From Rhodospirillaceae bacterium (lineage in GTDB: Bacteria; Pseudomonadota; Alphaproteobacteria; UBA8366; GCA-2717185): DNA of 5,942 nucleotides. The stretch is taken from the NCBI GenBank assembly GCA_028817685.1, contig JAPPPC010000083.1:1-5942 (forward strand), in the 5' to 3' direction. The notes beneath the pieces were generated by a model that was not told where the DNA came from, searched no databases, and saw only the letters and a program-made list of their open reading frames with translations. This document shows, piece after piece, positions 1 to 5,605 of the stretch. The translations under genes were made by a program, and so were the position numbers. How positions within the stretch are numbered: the stretch's first letter is position 1; each line of letters opens with the position of its first letter.

Positions 1-1
1 C

Positions 2-214
2 AAGGATGTCGCACTGGCCTGCGAGGTCGGCCGTGAATTCGACGTGCCGATGCGCCTGGCGCACCTCACCTTGATGGAAATGACCGAAGCGTTGAACCGT
101 GGCTGGGAAGGCCGCGATTCCCGCGTCGCCATGACCCTGCAAACGGAACGGGCCGGCGTCGATGTGCGCGTCTCCGACAACCGGATCGCCGAGATCCTCG
201 CGGAGGACTCATGA
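2..214 (+). CDS. NAD(P)-dependent oxidoreductase, 3-hydroxyisobutyrate dehydrogenase family (C-terminal part only)
   Basis: The frame is open from the left edge and gives the last 70 residues of a protein, ending in TGA at 212-214. It begins KDVALACEVGREFDVP, which resembles the all-helical C-terminal domain (NAD_binding_11 type) of beta-hydroxyacid dehydrogenases, where a conserved Lys-Asp starts a helix and a 'GVP' turn follows. The later stretch RDSRVAMTLQTERAGV is like the tail seen in many uncharacterised members. Family members oxidise or reduce beta-hydroxyacids or related compounds with NAD(P) in the cytoplasm. The Rossmann domain and catalytic Lys lie upstream of the window, so substrate and cofactor cannot be judged. 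The stop overlaps the next start by four bases (ATGA), indicating co-transcription and translational coupling with the SDR gene. Family assignment is fairly secure; exact function is unknown. Confidence 0.75.
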   Translation, partial: KDVALACEVGREFDVPMRLAHLTLMEMTEALNRGWEGRDSRVAMTLQTERAGVDVRVSDNRIAEILAEDS

Positions 215-957
215 GCCTGAAAGGAAAGACCGCGCTGGTCACCGGGTCCGGCCGCAATATCGGCCGCGGTATCGCGCTGCATCTGGCCGATGCCGGCTGC
301 AATGTGGTCCTCAATGGCAGCCAGGACCGGGCGGCCTGCGAGGCGGTCGCCGAGAAGGTCCGTGCCGCCGGCGCGGAAGCCGCCATCGAAATGTGCGATA
401 TCGGCGATCGCGAGGCGGTCTTGGCGATGGCCGCCTCCGCGCTCGATCAATTCGGTACAGTCGACATCCTAATCAACAACGCGGCCATCCGACCCGGCGG
501 CGACTTCCTCGAGGTCTCGGAGGACGACTGGAACAAGGTGATGGACGTCAACTTCACCGCCGCCTTCCATCTCTGCCGTGCCTTCATGCCCGGCATGATC
601 GCGAAGGGTTGGGGCCGCATCGTCAACTTCACCGGCATGAACGCGCAGATGGGCGGGCACAGCCGGCCGGCGGTCACCGTCTCCAAGCACGCCATGTGGG
701 GTCTGACCAAGACGCTGTCGCGGGACTACGGCCCGAAGGGGGTGACGACGAACATCATCTCGCCCGGTACCTTCCCCGATATCAGCGTCGATACCTCGAC
801 ACCGGATTTCGAGGCGATGCGCCAAGCCAACCCGTCGGGCCGTCTGGGCACACCGGACGATATAGCCGCCGTTGTCGACCTGTTGATGACCGACGAAGGC
901 GGCTTCATCAACGGCCAGATGCTGCAGGTGAATGGCGGTGTCGTGAACCAGTTCTGA
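211..957 (+). CDS. Short-chain dehydrogenase/reductase (SDR) with altered active site
   Basis: A 248-residue protein of normal classical-SDR length. The ATG overlaps the previous stop and follows a GGAGGA ribosome binding site at 202-207. The N-terminal Rossmann motif is TGSGRNIG (11-18), with Asn16 where the first Gly of GxG usually sits. NNAA (89-92) replaces the usual NNAG, the structural Asn of the active site is present (N114), and the SPG turn (184-186) and C-terminal NGQMLQVNGG are typical. In the catalytic segment the Lys is kept (K159), but the position four residues before it, normally Tyr, is Val155. The position 13 residues before that, normally Ser, is Gly142, next to Thr141. The cofactor fold is therefore kept while the usual proton-relay residues are missing. 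It could act through other residues, on an unusual substrate, or as a non-classical member. Its operon position suggests a role in the same catabolic route, perhaps at an alcohol/ketone step. Confidence 0.9.
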   Translation: MSLKGKTALVTGSGRNIGRGIALHLADAGCNVVLNGSQDRAACEAVAEKVRAAGAEAAIEMCDIGDREAVLAMAASALDQFGTVDILINNAAIRPGGDFLEVSEDDWNKVMDVNFTAAFHLCRAFMPGMIAKGWGRIVNFTGMNAQMGGHSRPAVTVSKHAMWGLTKTLSRDYGPKGVTTNIISPGTFPDISVDTSTPDFEAMRQANPSGRLGTPDDIAAVVDLLMTDEGGFINGQMLQVNGGVVNQF

Positions 958-959
958 CC

Positions 960-2030
960 ATGGTCGAAATCTGGACGCACGCTGTCGCCTCGCCGCGCGG
1001 CGTGATGAAGACCGCAATCGATTTGGAGAAGAACGGCTGGGACGGGCTCTGTGTCGTCGATTCGCAGAACCTGTCCGGCGATCCGTTTGTGGCGCTGGCA
1101 ATGGCGGCGACGGTCACGGAGCGGATCGGGCTCGGCACCGGTGTCTCGAACTCGGTCACGCGCATCGCCGCCTCGATGGCGAGCGCCGTCCTCAGCGTCG
1201 ACCGCGTGTCGAACGGCCGCGCTTTGGTCGGCCTCGGCCGCGGCGATTCCGCGCTGGCCCATATCGGCCGGGCGCCGGCGCGCATGAAACAGTTCGAGAC
1301 CTATCTGCGGCATCTGCAGGCCTATCTGCGCGGCGAGGCGGTGCCCTTCGACGAGATAGAAATGCCCGACGATGTGGCGCCCGCGGTCGGCCATCTCGGC
1401 CTCGCCGACGAGCCCGAGGAGAGCCGGATCACCTGGCTGAGAGGCGGCGAACGGAAGGTACCCGTGGAAGTCGCCGCCAGCGGACCGCTCGCGATCAAAG
1501 TCGCGGCCCGCCAGGCGGACCGCATCATGTTCACCCTGGGCGCGGATGCGGACCGCATCGCCTGGGGCATCGAGTTGGCCAAGCAAGCGCGCCGCGACGC
1601 GGGCCTCGACCCGGACGGCATCGCCTTCGGCGCCTATATCAACTGCGTGCCGAACGACGATCTGAACCGGGCCCGCGACCTGGCGCGCGGCGGTCTCGCC
1701 ACCTTCGCCCGCTTCTCGGTCATGCATGGCAAGCCGAACGGCCCGATGTCGCCGGAGGCGGCGCAGGCTCTGCAGAGCCTGTACGACACCTATGACATGA
1801 ACAAGCACACGCAGGACGACTCGCGGCAGGCGGCGGGCTTGCCAGCAGACTTCATCGACCATTTCGGCGTGGTCGGGCCGCCCGACCGCTGTATCGAGAA
1901 GCTGAAAACCCTCACAGCCCTTGGCCTCGACAAGCTGTTCTTCGGCGTCATGTTCCGGTTGGTACAGACGCCGGAAGGCCGCGCCGCGAAGGCGTTGATG
2001 GAAAAAGAAATTCTGCCCGCCTTAAGGTAG
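960..2030 (+). CDS. LLM class flavin-dependent oxidoreductase (luciferase-like)
   Basis: A 356-residue protein, the usual length for bacterial-luciferase-like flavin enzymes with a TIM-barrel fold. The ATG at 960 lies two bases after the SDR stop. No good ribosome binding site is visible, so translation is probably coupled to the SDR. Family signs are an N-terminal strand with EIWTHAVASP, the segment GWDGLCVVDSQNLSGDPFVA (26-45), TERIGLGTGVSNSVTR (53-68), and GRALVGLGRGDSALAHIG (86-103), where the flavin phosphate or F420 is typically held. A later VPVEVAASGPLAIKVAARQAD segment (168-187) and a C-terminal VGPPDRCIEKL (305-315) are also typical. Members use reduced FMN or coenzyme F420 for monooxygenation, dehydrogenation or reduction; the sequence alone does not decide which. 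No flavin reductase is encoded nearby. The same reading frame stays open upstream through the SDR gene to about 162, but that part encodes no recognisable protein, so the start at 960 is preferred. Confidence 0.88.
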   Translation: MVEIWTHAVASPRGVMKTAIDLEKNGWDGLCVVDSQNLSGDPFVALAMAATVTERIGLGTGVSNSVTRIAASMASAVLSVDRVSNGRALVGLGRGDSALAHIGRAPARMKQFETYLRHLQAYLRGEAVPFDEIEMPDDVAPAVGHLGLADEPEESRITWLRGGERKVPVEVAASGPLAIKVAARQADRIMFTLGADADRIAWGIELAKQARRDAGLDPDGIAFGAYINCVPNDDLNRARDLARGGLATFARFSVMHGKPNGPMSPEAAQALQSLYDTYDMNKHTQDDSRQAAGLPADFIDHFGVVGPPDRCIEKLKTLTALGLDKLFFGVMFRLVQTPEGRAAKALMEKEILPALR

Positions 2031-2033
2031 CGG

Positions 2034-2046
2034 GCCTCCGAGAGGC
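2034..2046 (+). other. Small GC hairpin just after the LLM gene
   Basis: GCCTC (2034-2038) pairs perfectly with GAGGC (2042-2046) around a three-base CGA loop, and two G-U pairs could lengthen the stem. It starts four bases after the LLM stop codon. There is no clean run of T after it (TTGTGGG follows), so it is not a convincing intrinsic terminator. It could be an mRNA stability element, a weak attenuator, or chance in GC-rich DNA. Confidence 0.3.
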
Positions 2047-2076
2047 TTGTGGGCGCGGTACAAGGACGCCTATTTT
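2047..2076 (+). promoter_or_regulatory. Weak candidate promoter before the Baeyer-Villiger gene
   Basis: TTGTGG (2047-2052) and TATTTT (2071-2076) are separated by 18 bases, a tolerable spacing for a housekeeping sigma factor. Each box matches only part of the consensus (3 of 6 and 4 of 6). The -10-like box runs into the TTTTCAACGAAAG motif shared with the stress-protein leader. This would allow genes 2112-5353 to be expressed separately from the upstream genes. Transcription may instead simply read through. Confidence 0.25.
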
Positions 2077-2085
2077 CAACGAAAG
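2067..2085 (+). repeat. Leader motif copy A (CGCCTA plus TTTTCAACGAAAG)
   Basis: The 13 bases TTTTCAACGAAAG at 2073-2085, directly preceded by CGCCTA at 2067-2072, recur in the leader of the stress-protein gene at 5471-5492, where three extra bases separate the two parts. The core contains the short symmetrical pattern TTTC-N3-GAAA. It lies 26 bases before the Baeyer-Villiger start codon. A shared operator or promoter element is the natural guess; chance is not excluded. Confidence 0.4.
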
Positions 2086-2096
2086 CTATCGCGACC

Positions 2097-2104
2097 GGAG
2101 GAAG
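2097..2104 (+). promoter_or_regulatory. Ribosome binding site that fixes the monooxygenase start
   Basis: GGAGGAAG sits seven bases before the ATG at 2112. A possible GTG at 2049 in the same frame has no such site and would add 21 residues of unlike composition, so the ATG at 2112 is chosen. Confidence 0.8.
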
Positions 2105-2111
2105 ATTCGAC

Positions 2112-3641
2112 ATGGCCGAACAAGCAGCCCAGGCGGAAACCGCACCGGCGATGGAGCATTTCGACGTCCTGATCGTCGGCGCCGGGATATCCGGGGTCGC
2201 AGGCGCCTATCATCTGCGCGAGAAATGCCCGGGTACGAGCTTCGTCATCCTCGAATCGGAAGAAAGTTTCGGCGGCACCTGGTGGACGCACCGCTCGCCC
2301 GGCATCCGCTCCGACAGCGACCTGCACACCTTCGGCTACGGCTTCAAGCCCTGGGTCGGCCCGCCCATCGCCACGGCGGAGGAGATCCTGTCCTATATGG
2401 GTGAGGTGATCGAGGAGAACGATCTGGCACAGCACATCCGCTACCGCCACAAGATCCTGAAAGCCGATTGGTCGGAAAAGGACAGCCGCTGGACCGTCGA
2501 GGCCGTGCGGCTCGATACGGATGAGACGGTCCGGATCAGCGCCGACTTCCTGTGGATGTGCCAGGGCTATTACCGCCACAATGAGGGCTATACGCCCGAC
2601 TGGGACGGCATGGCCGACTTCAAGGGCCGCATCGCGCACCCGGAGAATTGGCCGGACGATATCGATTATGCCGGCAAGAAGGTCGTGGTCATCGGTTCCG
2701 GCGCGACGGCGGCAACGGTCGTCCCGGCGATGGCGCAGACCGCCGCGCACGTCACCATGCTGCAACGCACGCCGACCTTCTTCCGCACCGGCCGCAACGC
2801 CATCGAGATCGCCGAGCAGCTGCGCAGCTTGCGCATCGACGAAAGCTGGGTGCACGAGATCACGCGCCGGCAGATCATGTCCGACCAGTCCGCCTTCACC
2901 CAGCGCTGCATGACGGATTCGCAGGCGGTCGCGGACGAGCTGATCGGCAACATCCGCAACCTTCTGGGTCCCGACTACGACGTGGACACGCACTTCACGC
3001 CGCCTTACCGGCCCTGGCGGCAGCGCATCGCCTTCGTCCCCGACGCGGATATGTTCAAGGCGATCGCGGCGGGCACGGCGTCGGTCGTGACCGACCATAT
3101 CGACCGCTTCACCGAAACCGGCATCAAGCTGCAATCGGGCGAGGAGTTGGAGGCCGACATCATCGTCACCGCAACCGGCTTCAACATGAACGTCATGGGC
3201 GACATCGCGTTCGCCATCGATGGTAAACCGCTCGATTGGCACGATACCGTGACCTATCGCGGCATGATGTTCACCGGCGTGCCGAACCTGGCGTGGGTGT
3301 TCGGCTATTTCCGCGGCAGCTGGACCGTGCGCAGCGAACTGATCGCCGAATTCGTCTGCCGTCTGCTCAACCACATGCGCGAAACGGGCGCAAAAACGGT
3401 TCAACCGGCGCTGCGGGCCGAAGACGCGGACATGGAGCTGTTCGACTGGATGGACGAGGAAGATTTCAACCCGAACTATCTGAAACGCGCCGTGTCGATC
3501 CTGCCGCGGCGGGGCGACAAACGGGAATGGCGGCACACCCAGGATCACTGGAACGAGAAGAAGGAATTTCCTGCCATCGATCTGGACGGCGAGGAGTTCG
3601 TCTATCGCTCCGGCACGCGGTCGGATCTGGCCGCCGAATAA
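2112..3641 (+). CDS. Type I Baeyer-Villiger monooxygenase, EthA-like FAD/NADPH enzyme
   Basis: A 509-residue cytoplasmic flavoprotein. The family uses FAD, NADPH and O2 to insert oxygen beside a ketone, giving an ester or lactone, and some members also oxidise sulphur. The FAD motif GAGISG is at 23-28, followed by GGTW (54-57) and the segment RSPGIRSDSD (61-70), whose Asp68 corresponds to a conserved active-site Asp. The Baeyer-Villiger fingerprint FKGRIAHPENWP is at 170-181 and fits FxGxxxHxxxW(P/D). The second, NADPH-binding Rossmann motif GSGATA is at 195-200, and ATG (354-356) is the linker motif. Arg305 in PWRQR is the likely counterpart of the catalytic Arg. Recalled resemblance to mycobacterial EthA is strong over the whole length, including IRSDSD, HPxxWP and VVVIGSGATA. 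The gene follows an 81-base gap and precedes the Rieske alpha gene by 39 bases, so it probably shares a transcript with the Rieske genes. The substrate is unknown; a cyclic ketone made by neighbouring enzymes is the inferred role. Confidence 0.93.
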   Translation: MAEQAAQAETAPAMEHFDVLIVGAGISGVAGAYHLREKCPGTSFVILESEESFGGTWWTHRSPGIRSDSDLHTFGYGFKPWVGPPIATAEEILSYMGEVIEENDLAQHIRYRHKILKADWSEKDSRWTVEAVRLDTDETVRISADFLWMCQGYYRHNEGYTPDWDGMADFKGRIAHPENWPDDIDYAGKKVVVIGSGATAATVVPAMAQTAAHVTMLQRTPTFFRTGRNAIEIAEQLRSLRIDESWVHEITRRQIMSDQSAFTQRCMTDSQAVADELIGNIRNLLGPDYDVDTHFTPPYRPWRQRIAFVPDADMFKAIAAGTASVVTDHIDRFTETGIKLQSGEELEADIIVTATGFNMNVMGDIAFAIDGKPLDWHDTVTYRGMMFTGVPNLAWVFGYFRGSWTVRSELIAEFVCRLLNHMRETGAKTVQPALRAEDADMELFDWMDEEDFNPNYLKRAVSILPRRGDKREWRHTQDHWNEKKEFPAIDLDGEEFVYRSGTRSDLAAE

Positions 3642-3645
3642 CCGA

Positions 3646-3666
3646 GACGCGGCGTCGAAGACGCGG
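3646..3666 (+). other. Short repeat and hairpin in the gap before the Rieske alpha gene
   Basis: GACGCGG occurs twice, at 3646-3652 and 3660-3666, and the first copy can fold as GACG-CGG-CGTC. The second copy leads into the ribosome binding site GGGAGGGA (3665-3672), eight bases before the ATG. Pairing here could mildly tune translation of the Rieske alpha subunit. The repeats are short and GC-rich, so chance is likely. Confidence 0.2.
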
Positions 3667-3680
3667 GAGGGATCGACCGC

Positions 3681-4865
3681 ATGATCTCAGGATACGAGCC
3701 GCCGGCCTTGCCCGAGACGCACTATCTCGACAATCGGATCTTCACCGACGCGGCGATCTTCGCGCAGGAGCAGAAGGATATCTACGAGCGGGTCTGGCTG
3801 TTCATCTGCCACGAAAGCGAACTCGCCGCGCCGGGAGACTTCCGCACCGCATCGGTGGCCGGTAAGCCGGTCGTGCTGGTGCGCGGGACCGATGGCGTCA
3901 TCCGCGCCTTCTACAATGTGTGCCGGCACCGCGCCGCGCCGGTGGTGCGCGAGGAAGCCGGGAACGCCACCGAATTCCAATGCTTCTACCATCTCTGGAC
4001 CTACGGGCTCGACGGCGCCTGCACCGGCATCACCAAACCCGGCGGCTACGACGCAGTGCAGCTCGACCGCAGCAAGCTGGGGCTGATCCCGGTGCGCTGC
4101 GACAGCATCGCCGGCCTGGTGTTCGTCTGTTTGAGCGAAGAGACGGAACCGCTGGAGGACTATATCGGCCCGATCATCGACTCGGTCCGCGAACCGCTTG
4201 GCACGGCGTCGCTTTCGGTGTTCCACTACAACAAGGCAGAGCTGGGCGCGAACTGGAAGCTGTGGCAGGACAACAACAGCGAGCGCTATCACAGCCTGCT
4301 GCATTTCATAAACCGCAAGACCCAGCCCTGGGTCATCGCCAAGACCAGCCCGATGAAGCTGCGGCTGTTCGACAACGGCCATAGCGGTTACTGGTCGGAC
4401 GCCGACGCCACGGTGACCTACGACGCGGGCGGCTACAAAGACGCCTCGGTCGGCACCCTGCCCGGCATGCGCGACAACGAGATGCGGGTCATCAATATCT
4501 TTCCCGACCTGATGATCAACATCCGCGCCAACGTCGTGCGGCTCGACCGCATGGTGCCGATCGCGCCCGGCAAGACACTGGTCGAATGGCGCGGCCTCGG
4601 TCTCACCGACGTGCCGGAAGCGGTCGAAAAGGACCGGCTGCGCCACCACAACATGTTCTGGGGACCGGCTGGCCGCAATCTTGGCGAAGATGTCATCGCC
4701 GTGGAGGCGCAATGGGCGTCGATGGCAACCGACGTGGTGCGCTACAGCATCCTGGCCCGCGAGGAAGACCTCAACCCGACCGACGATGCCAATGTCCGCG
4801 CCTATTACCAGGAGTGGGGCCGCCGCATGGGCCGCGCCCCGCACGCGCCGCTCAACAGCGGCTAA
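3681..4865 (+). CDS. Rieske non-heme iron oxygenase, alpha (catalytic) subunit
   Basis: A 394-residue protein, slightly shorter than classic ring-hydroxylating dioxygenase alpha subunits (about 420-450). The ATG follows GGGAGGGA at 3665-3672. The N-terminal Rieske domain has CRH (C81, H83), then 17 residues, then CFYH (C101, H104), the ligands of the [2Fe-2S] cluster. HLW follows, where HGW is more common. The catalytic domain has NWKLWQDNNSERYHSLLHF (191-209): H204 and H208 are the likely iron ligands, E201 takes the place of the bridging Asp between Rieske and iron sites, and D337 in GEDVIAVEAQ is the likely third ligand. The His pair is spaced His-x3-His, tighter than the usual x4 or x5. 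The enzyme should hydroxylate an aromatic or cyclic substrate using O2 and electrons from a ferredoxin/reductase not encoded here. The beta-subunit gene 11 bases downstream supports a two-subunit oxygenase. The substrate cannot be assigned. Confidence 0.92.
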   Translation: MISGYEPPALPETHYLDNRIFTDAAIFAQEQKDIYERVWLFICHESELAAPGDFRTASVAGKPVVLVRGTDGVIRAFYNVCRHRAAPVVREEAGNATEFQCFYHLWTYGLDGACTGITKPGGYDAVQLDRSKLGLIPVRCDSIAGLVFVCLSEETEPLEDYIGPIIDSVREPLGTASLSVFHYNKAELGANWKLWQDNNSERYHSLLHFINRKTQPWVIAKTSPMKLRLFDNGHSGYWSDADATVTYDAGGYKDASVGTLPGMRDNEMRVINIFPDLMINIRANVVRLDRMVPIAPGKTLVEWRGLGLTDVPEAVEKDRLRHHNMFWGPAGRNLGEDVIAVEAQWASMATDVVRYSILAREEDLNPTDDANVRAYYQEWGRRMGRAPHAPLNSG

Positions 4866-4876
4866 GCGCAAGCGCT

Positions 4877-5353
4877 GTGAGTGACGCGGCGGTAGCGGCA
4901 CTGCTGGAACAGGCCGCGATCTTCGAGATGATCCGGACCACGGCGGCACGGCTCGACGACGAGGATCTGGACGGCTGGCTCGCCCTATTCGCCCCCGAGT
5001 CCCGCTACGAAATCAAGACCTACGGTCCCGAGATCCGGGCCGACATGTCCTGGTGGAGCTCCGACCGGGACGAACTTGAGAAGATCCTGGCGGAAGCGAA
5101 GCTGCATGTCCGCGACCCGGGCAAACGCCTGCATCTGGTGACGCCGATCTCGGCCGACCTGACCGGCGACCGCGCGACGGCCCGGTCGCACTTCGCCATC
5201 ATGCGCACCGATCCCCATGGCAACAGCGCGGTCTACGCCGCCGGCCGCTACGAGGATACGTTCGTCAAACGGGAGGGGCGCTGGCTGTACGAAAAACACA
5301 TCGCCGCGCTCGACACCCGCAAGATCGAACCTTTCACGCACCTGCCGCTTTGA
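4877..5353 (+). CDS. Rieske oxygenase beta (small) subunit, NTF2/SnoaL-like fold
   Basis: A 158-residue protein, typical of ring-hydroxylating oxygenase small subunits (about 155-190). These are structural partners forming alpha3beta3 complexes; they carry no cofactor. The N-terminal helix with LDDEDLDGWLALFAPESRYE (26-45) is the standard 'W..LF....Y' region. The C-terminal part RLHLVTPISADLTGDRATAR (84-103), then YAAGRYEDTFVKREGRW and a closing IAALDTR, matches the conserved beta-sheet core (R.H.VS, G.Y.D...R..W, .LDTR). The GTG at 4877 is chosen because it is the first start codon after the alpha stop (11 bases) and keeps the conserved N-terminal helix. The next ATG, at 4928, would remove part of that helix. 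No clear ribosome binding site is visible, so translation is probably coupled to the alpha gene. Similar lone SnoaL-like proteins exist, but position beside an alpha subunit makes this call firm. Confidence 0.88.
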   Translation: MSDAAVAALLEQAAIFEMIRTTAARLDDEDLDGWLALFAPESRYEIKTYGPEIRADMSWWSSDRDELEKILAEAKLHVRDPGKRLHLVTPISADLTGDRATARSHFAIMRTDPHGNSAVYAAGRYEDTFVKREGRWLYEKHIAALDTRKIEPFTHLPL

Positions 5354-5356
5354 TCG

Positions 5357-5373
5357 TCCGGCCGCCGGGTTTT
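5357..5373 (+). terminator. Weak intrinsic terminator candidate after the oxygenase genes
   Basis: CCGG (5358-5361) can pair with CCGG (5365-5368) around a three-base loop, extended by G-U pairs, and is followed by TTTT at 5370-5373. It starts within a few bases of the beta-subunit stop. The stem is short and the T run is only four bases, so this is tentative; its position at the end of the apparent operon is the best argument for it. Confidence 0.28.
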
Positions 5374-5459
5374 ACCTAGCTGCCCCGCGCGTTCGCCTGC
5401 CAGGCATCGTATCTGCCGGCGAGAGACGCGACCGCTGCGAATCGAGAAATATCTCTAAA

Positions 5460-5487
5460 GTTGAAAAAACCGCCTATACTTTTCAAC
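5460..5487. repeat. 8-base perfect inverted repeat, possible operator
   Basis: GTTGAAAA (5460-5467) and TTTTCAAC (5480-5487) are exact reverse complements separated by 12 bases. The 20-base centre-to-centre spacing of the arms puts both half-sites on roughly the same face of the helix, as expected for a dimeric regulator. There is no T run after it, so it does not look like a terminator. The right arm is also part of the motif shared with the Baeyer-Villiger leader, where the left arm is absent. Confidence 0.45.
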
Positions 5488-5492
5488 GAAAG
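5471..5492 (+). repeat. Leader motif copy B (CGCCTA plus TTTTCAACGAAAG)
   Basis: CGCCTA (5471-5476) and TTTTCAACGAAAG (5480-5492) repeat the motif at 2067-2085, with three extra bases between the parts. Here it lies 113 bases before the stress-protein start codon and overlaps the right arm of the inverted repeat. Confidence 0.4.
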
Positions 5493-5562
5493 GCTTCTGA
5501 ATTGTATCGGTCGACGCAGCGAACCCTCGTGTTCTGACTCGCTGAACCAACATCCCCGAATC

Positions 5563-5572
5563 CTTTCGAAAG
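5563..5572. repeat. 10-base palindrome CTTTCGAAAG
   Basis: A perfect palindrome 33 bases before the stress-protein start. It carries the same TTTC/GAAA arms as the shared leader motif but without the three-base spacer. It may be a further weak binding site or may be chance. Confidence 0.25.
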
Positions 5573-5605
5573 AGGGTGTGCGGCGGCGGTCTTGGGAGGA
5601 TTCGC

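Larger units (their letters stand above)
5441..5500 (+). promoter_or_regulatory. AT-rich block, probable promoter/operator region for the stress-protein gene
   Basis: Only 21 of these 60 bases are G or C, against a clearly GC-rich background, which marks a likely control region. It contains TATACT (5475-5480), one base off the -10 consensus, but no good -35 box lies 16-19 bases upstream. A TTGAAA at 5461-5466 is too close to pair with it. The -10-like box lies mostly inside the loop of the inverted repeat at 5460-5487, an arrangement that would suit a repressor or an activator-dependent promoter. The rest of the 5354-5605 gap shows no supported gene. Confidence 0.4.

Noticed and set aside
162..959. 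The LLM gene's reading frame stays open upstream across the whole SDR gene, so it could be read as one 622-residue protein.
   Set aside because: The upstream part is Arg/Gly/His-rich with no recognisable fold and lies out of frame over a well-conserved SDR. The ATG at 960 gives a full-length LLM protein. This is a GC-rich shadow frame.
2049..2111. Upstream GTG start for the Baeyer-Villiger gene, adding 21 residues.
   Set aside because: It has no ribosome binding site and would place the excellent GGAGGAAG site inside the coding region. The ATG at 2112 also gives the usual short lead-in to the FAD motif.
2076..3548. A 490-codon open frame on the minus strand opposite the Baeyer-Villiger gene, with similar long ones at 726-1862 and 3687-4949.
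   Set aside because: Their proteins are Arg/Ala/His/Val/Asp-rich with no family motifs, and the frames follow the codon bias of the strongly supported + strand genes. They are typical antisense shadows of high-GC DNA.
5461..5480. TTGAAA with TATACT read as a -35/-10 promoter pair.
   Set aside because: The spacing is only eight bases, far too short for a sigma-70-type or heat-shock-type promoter.
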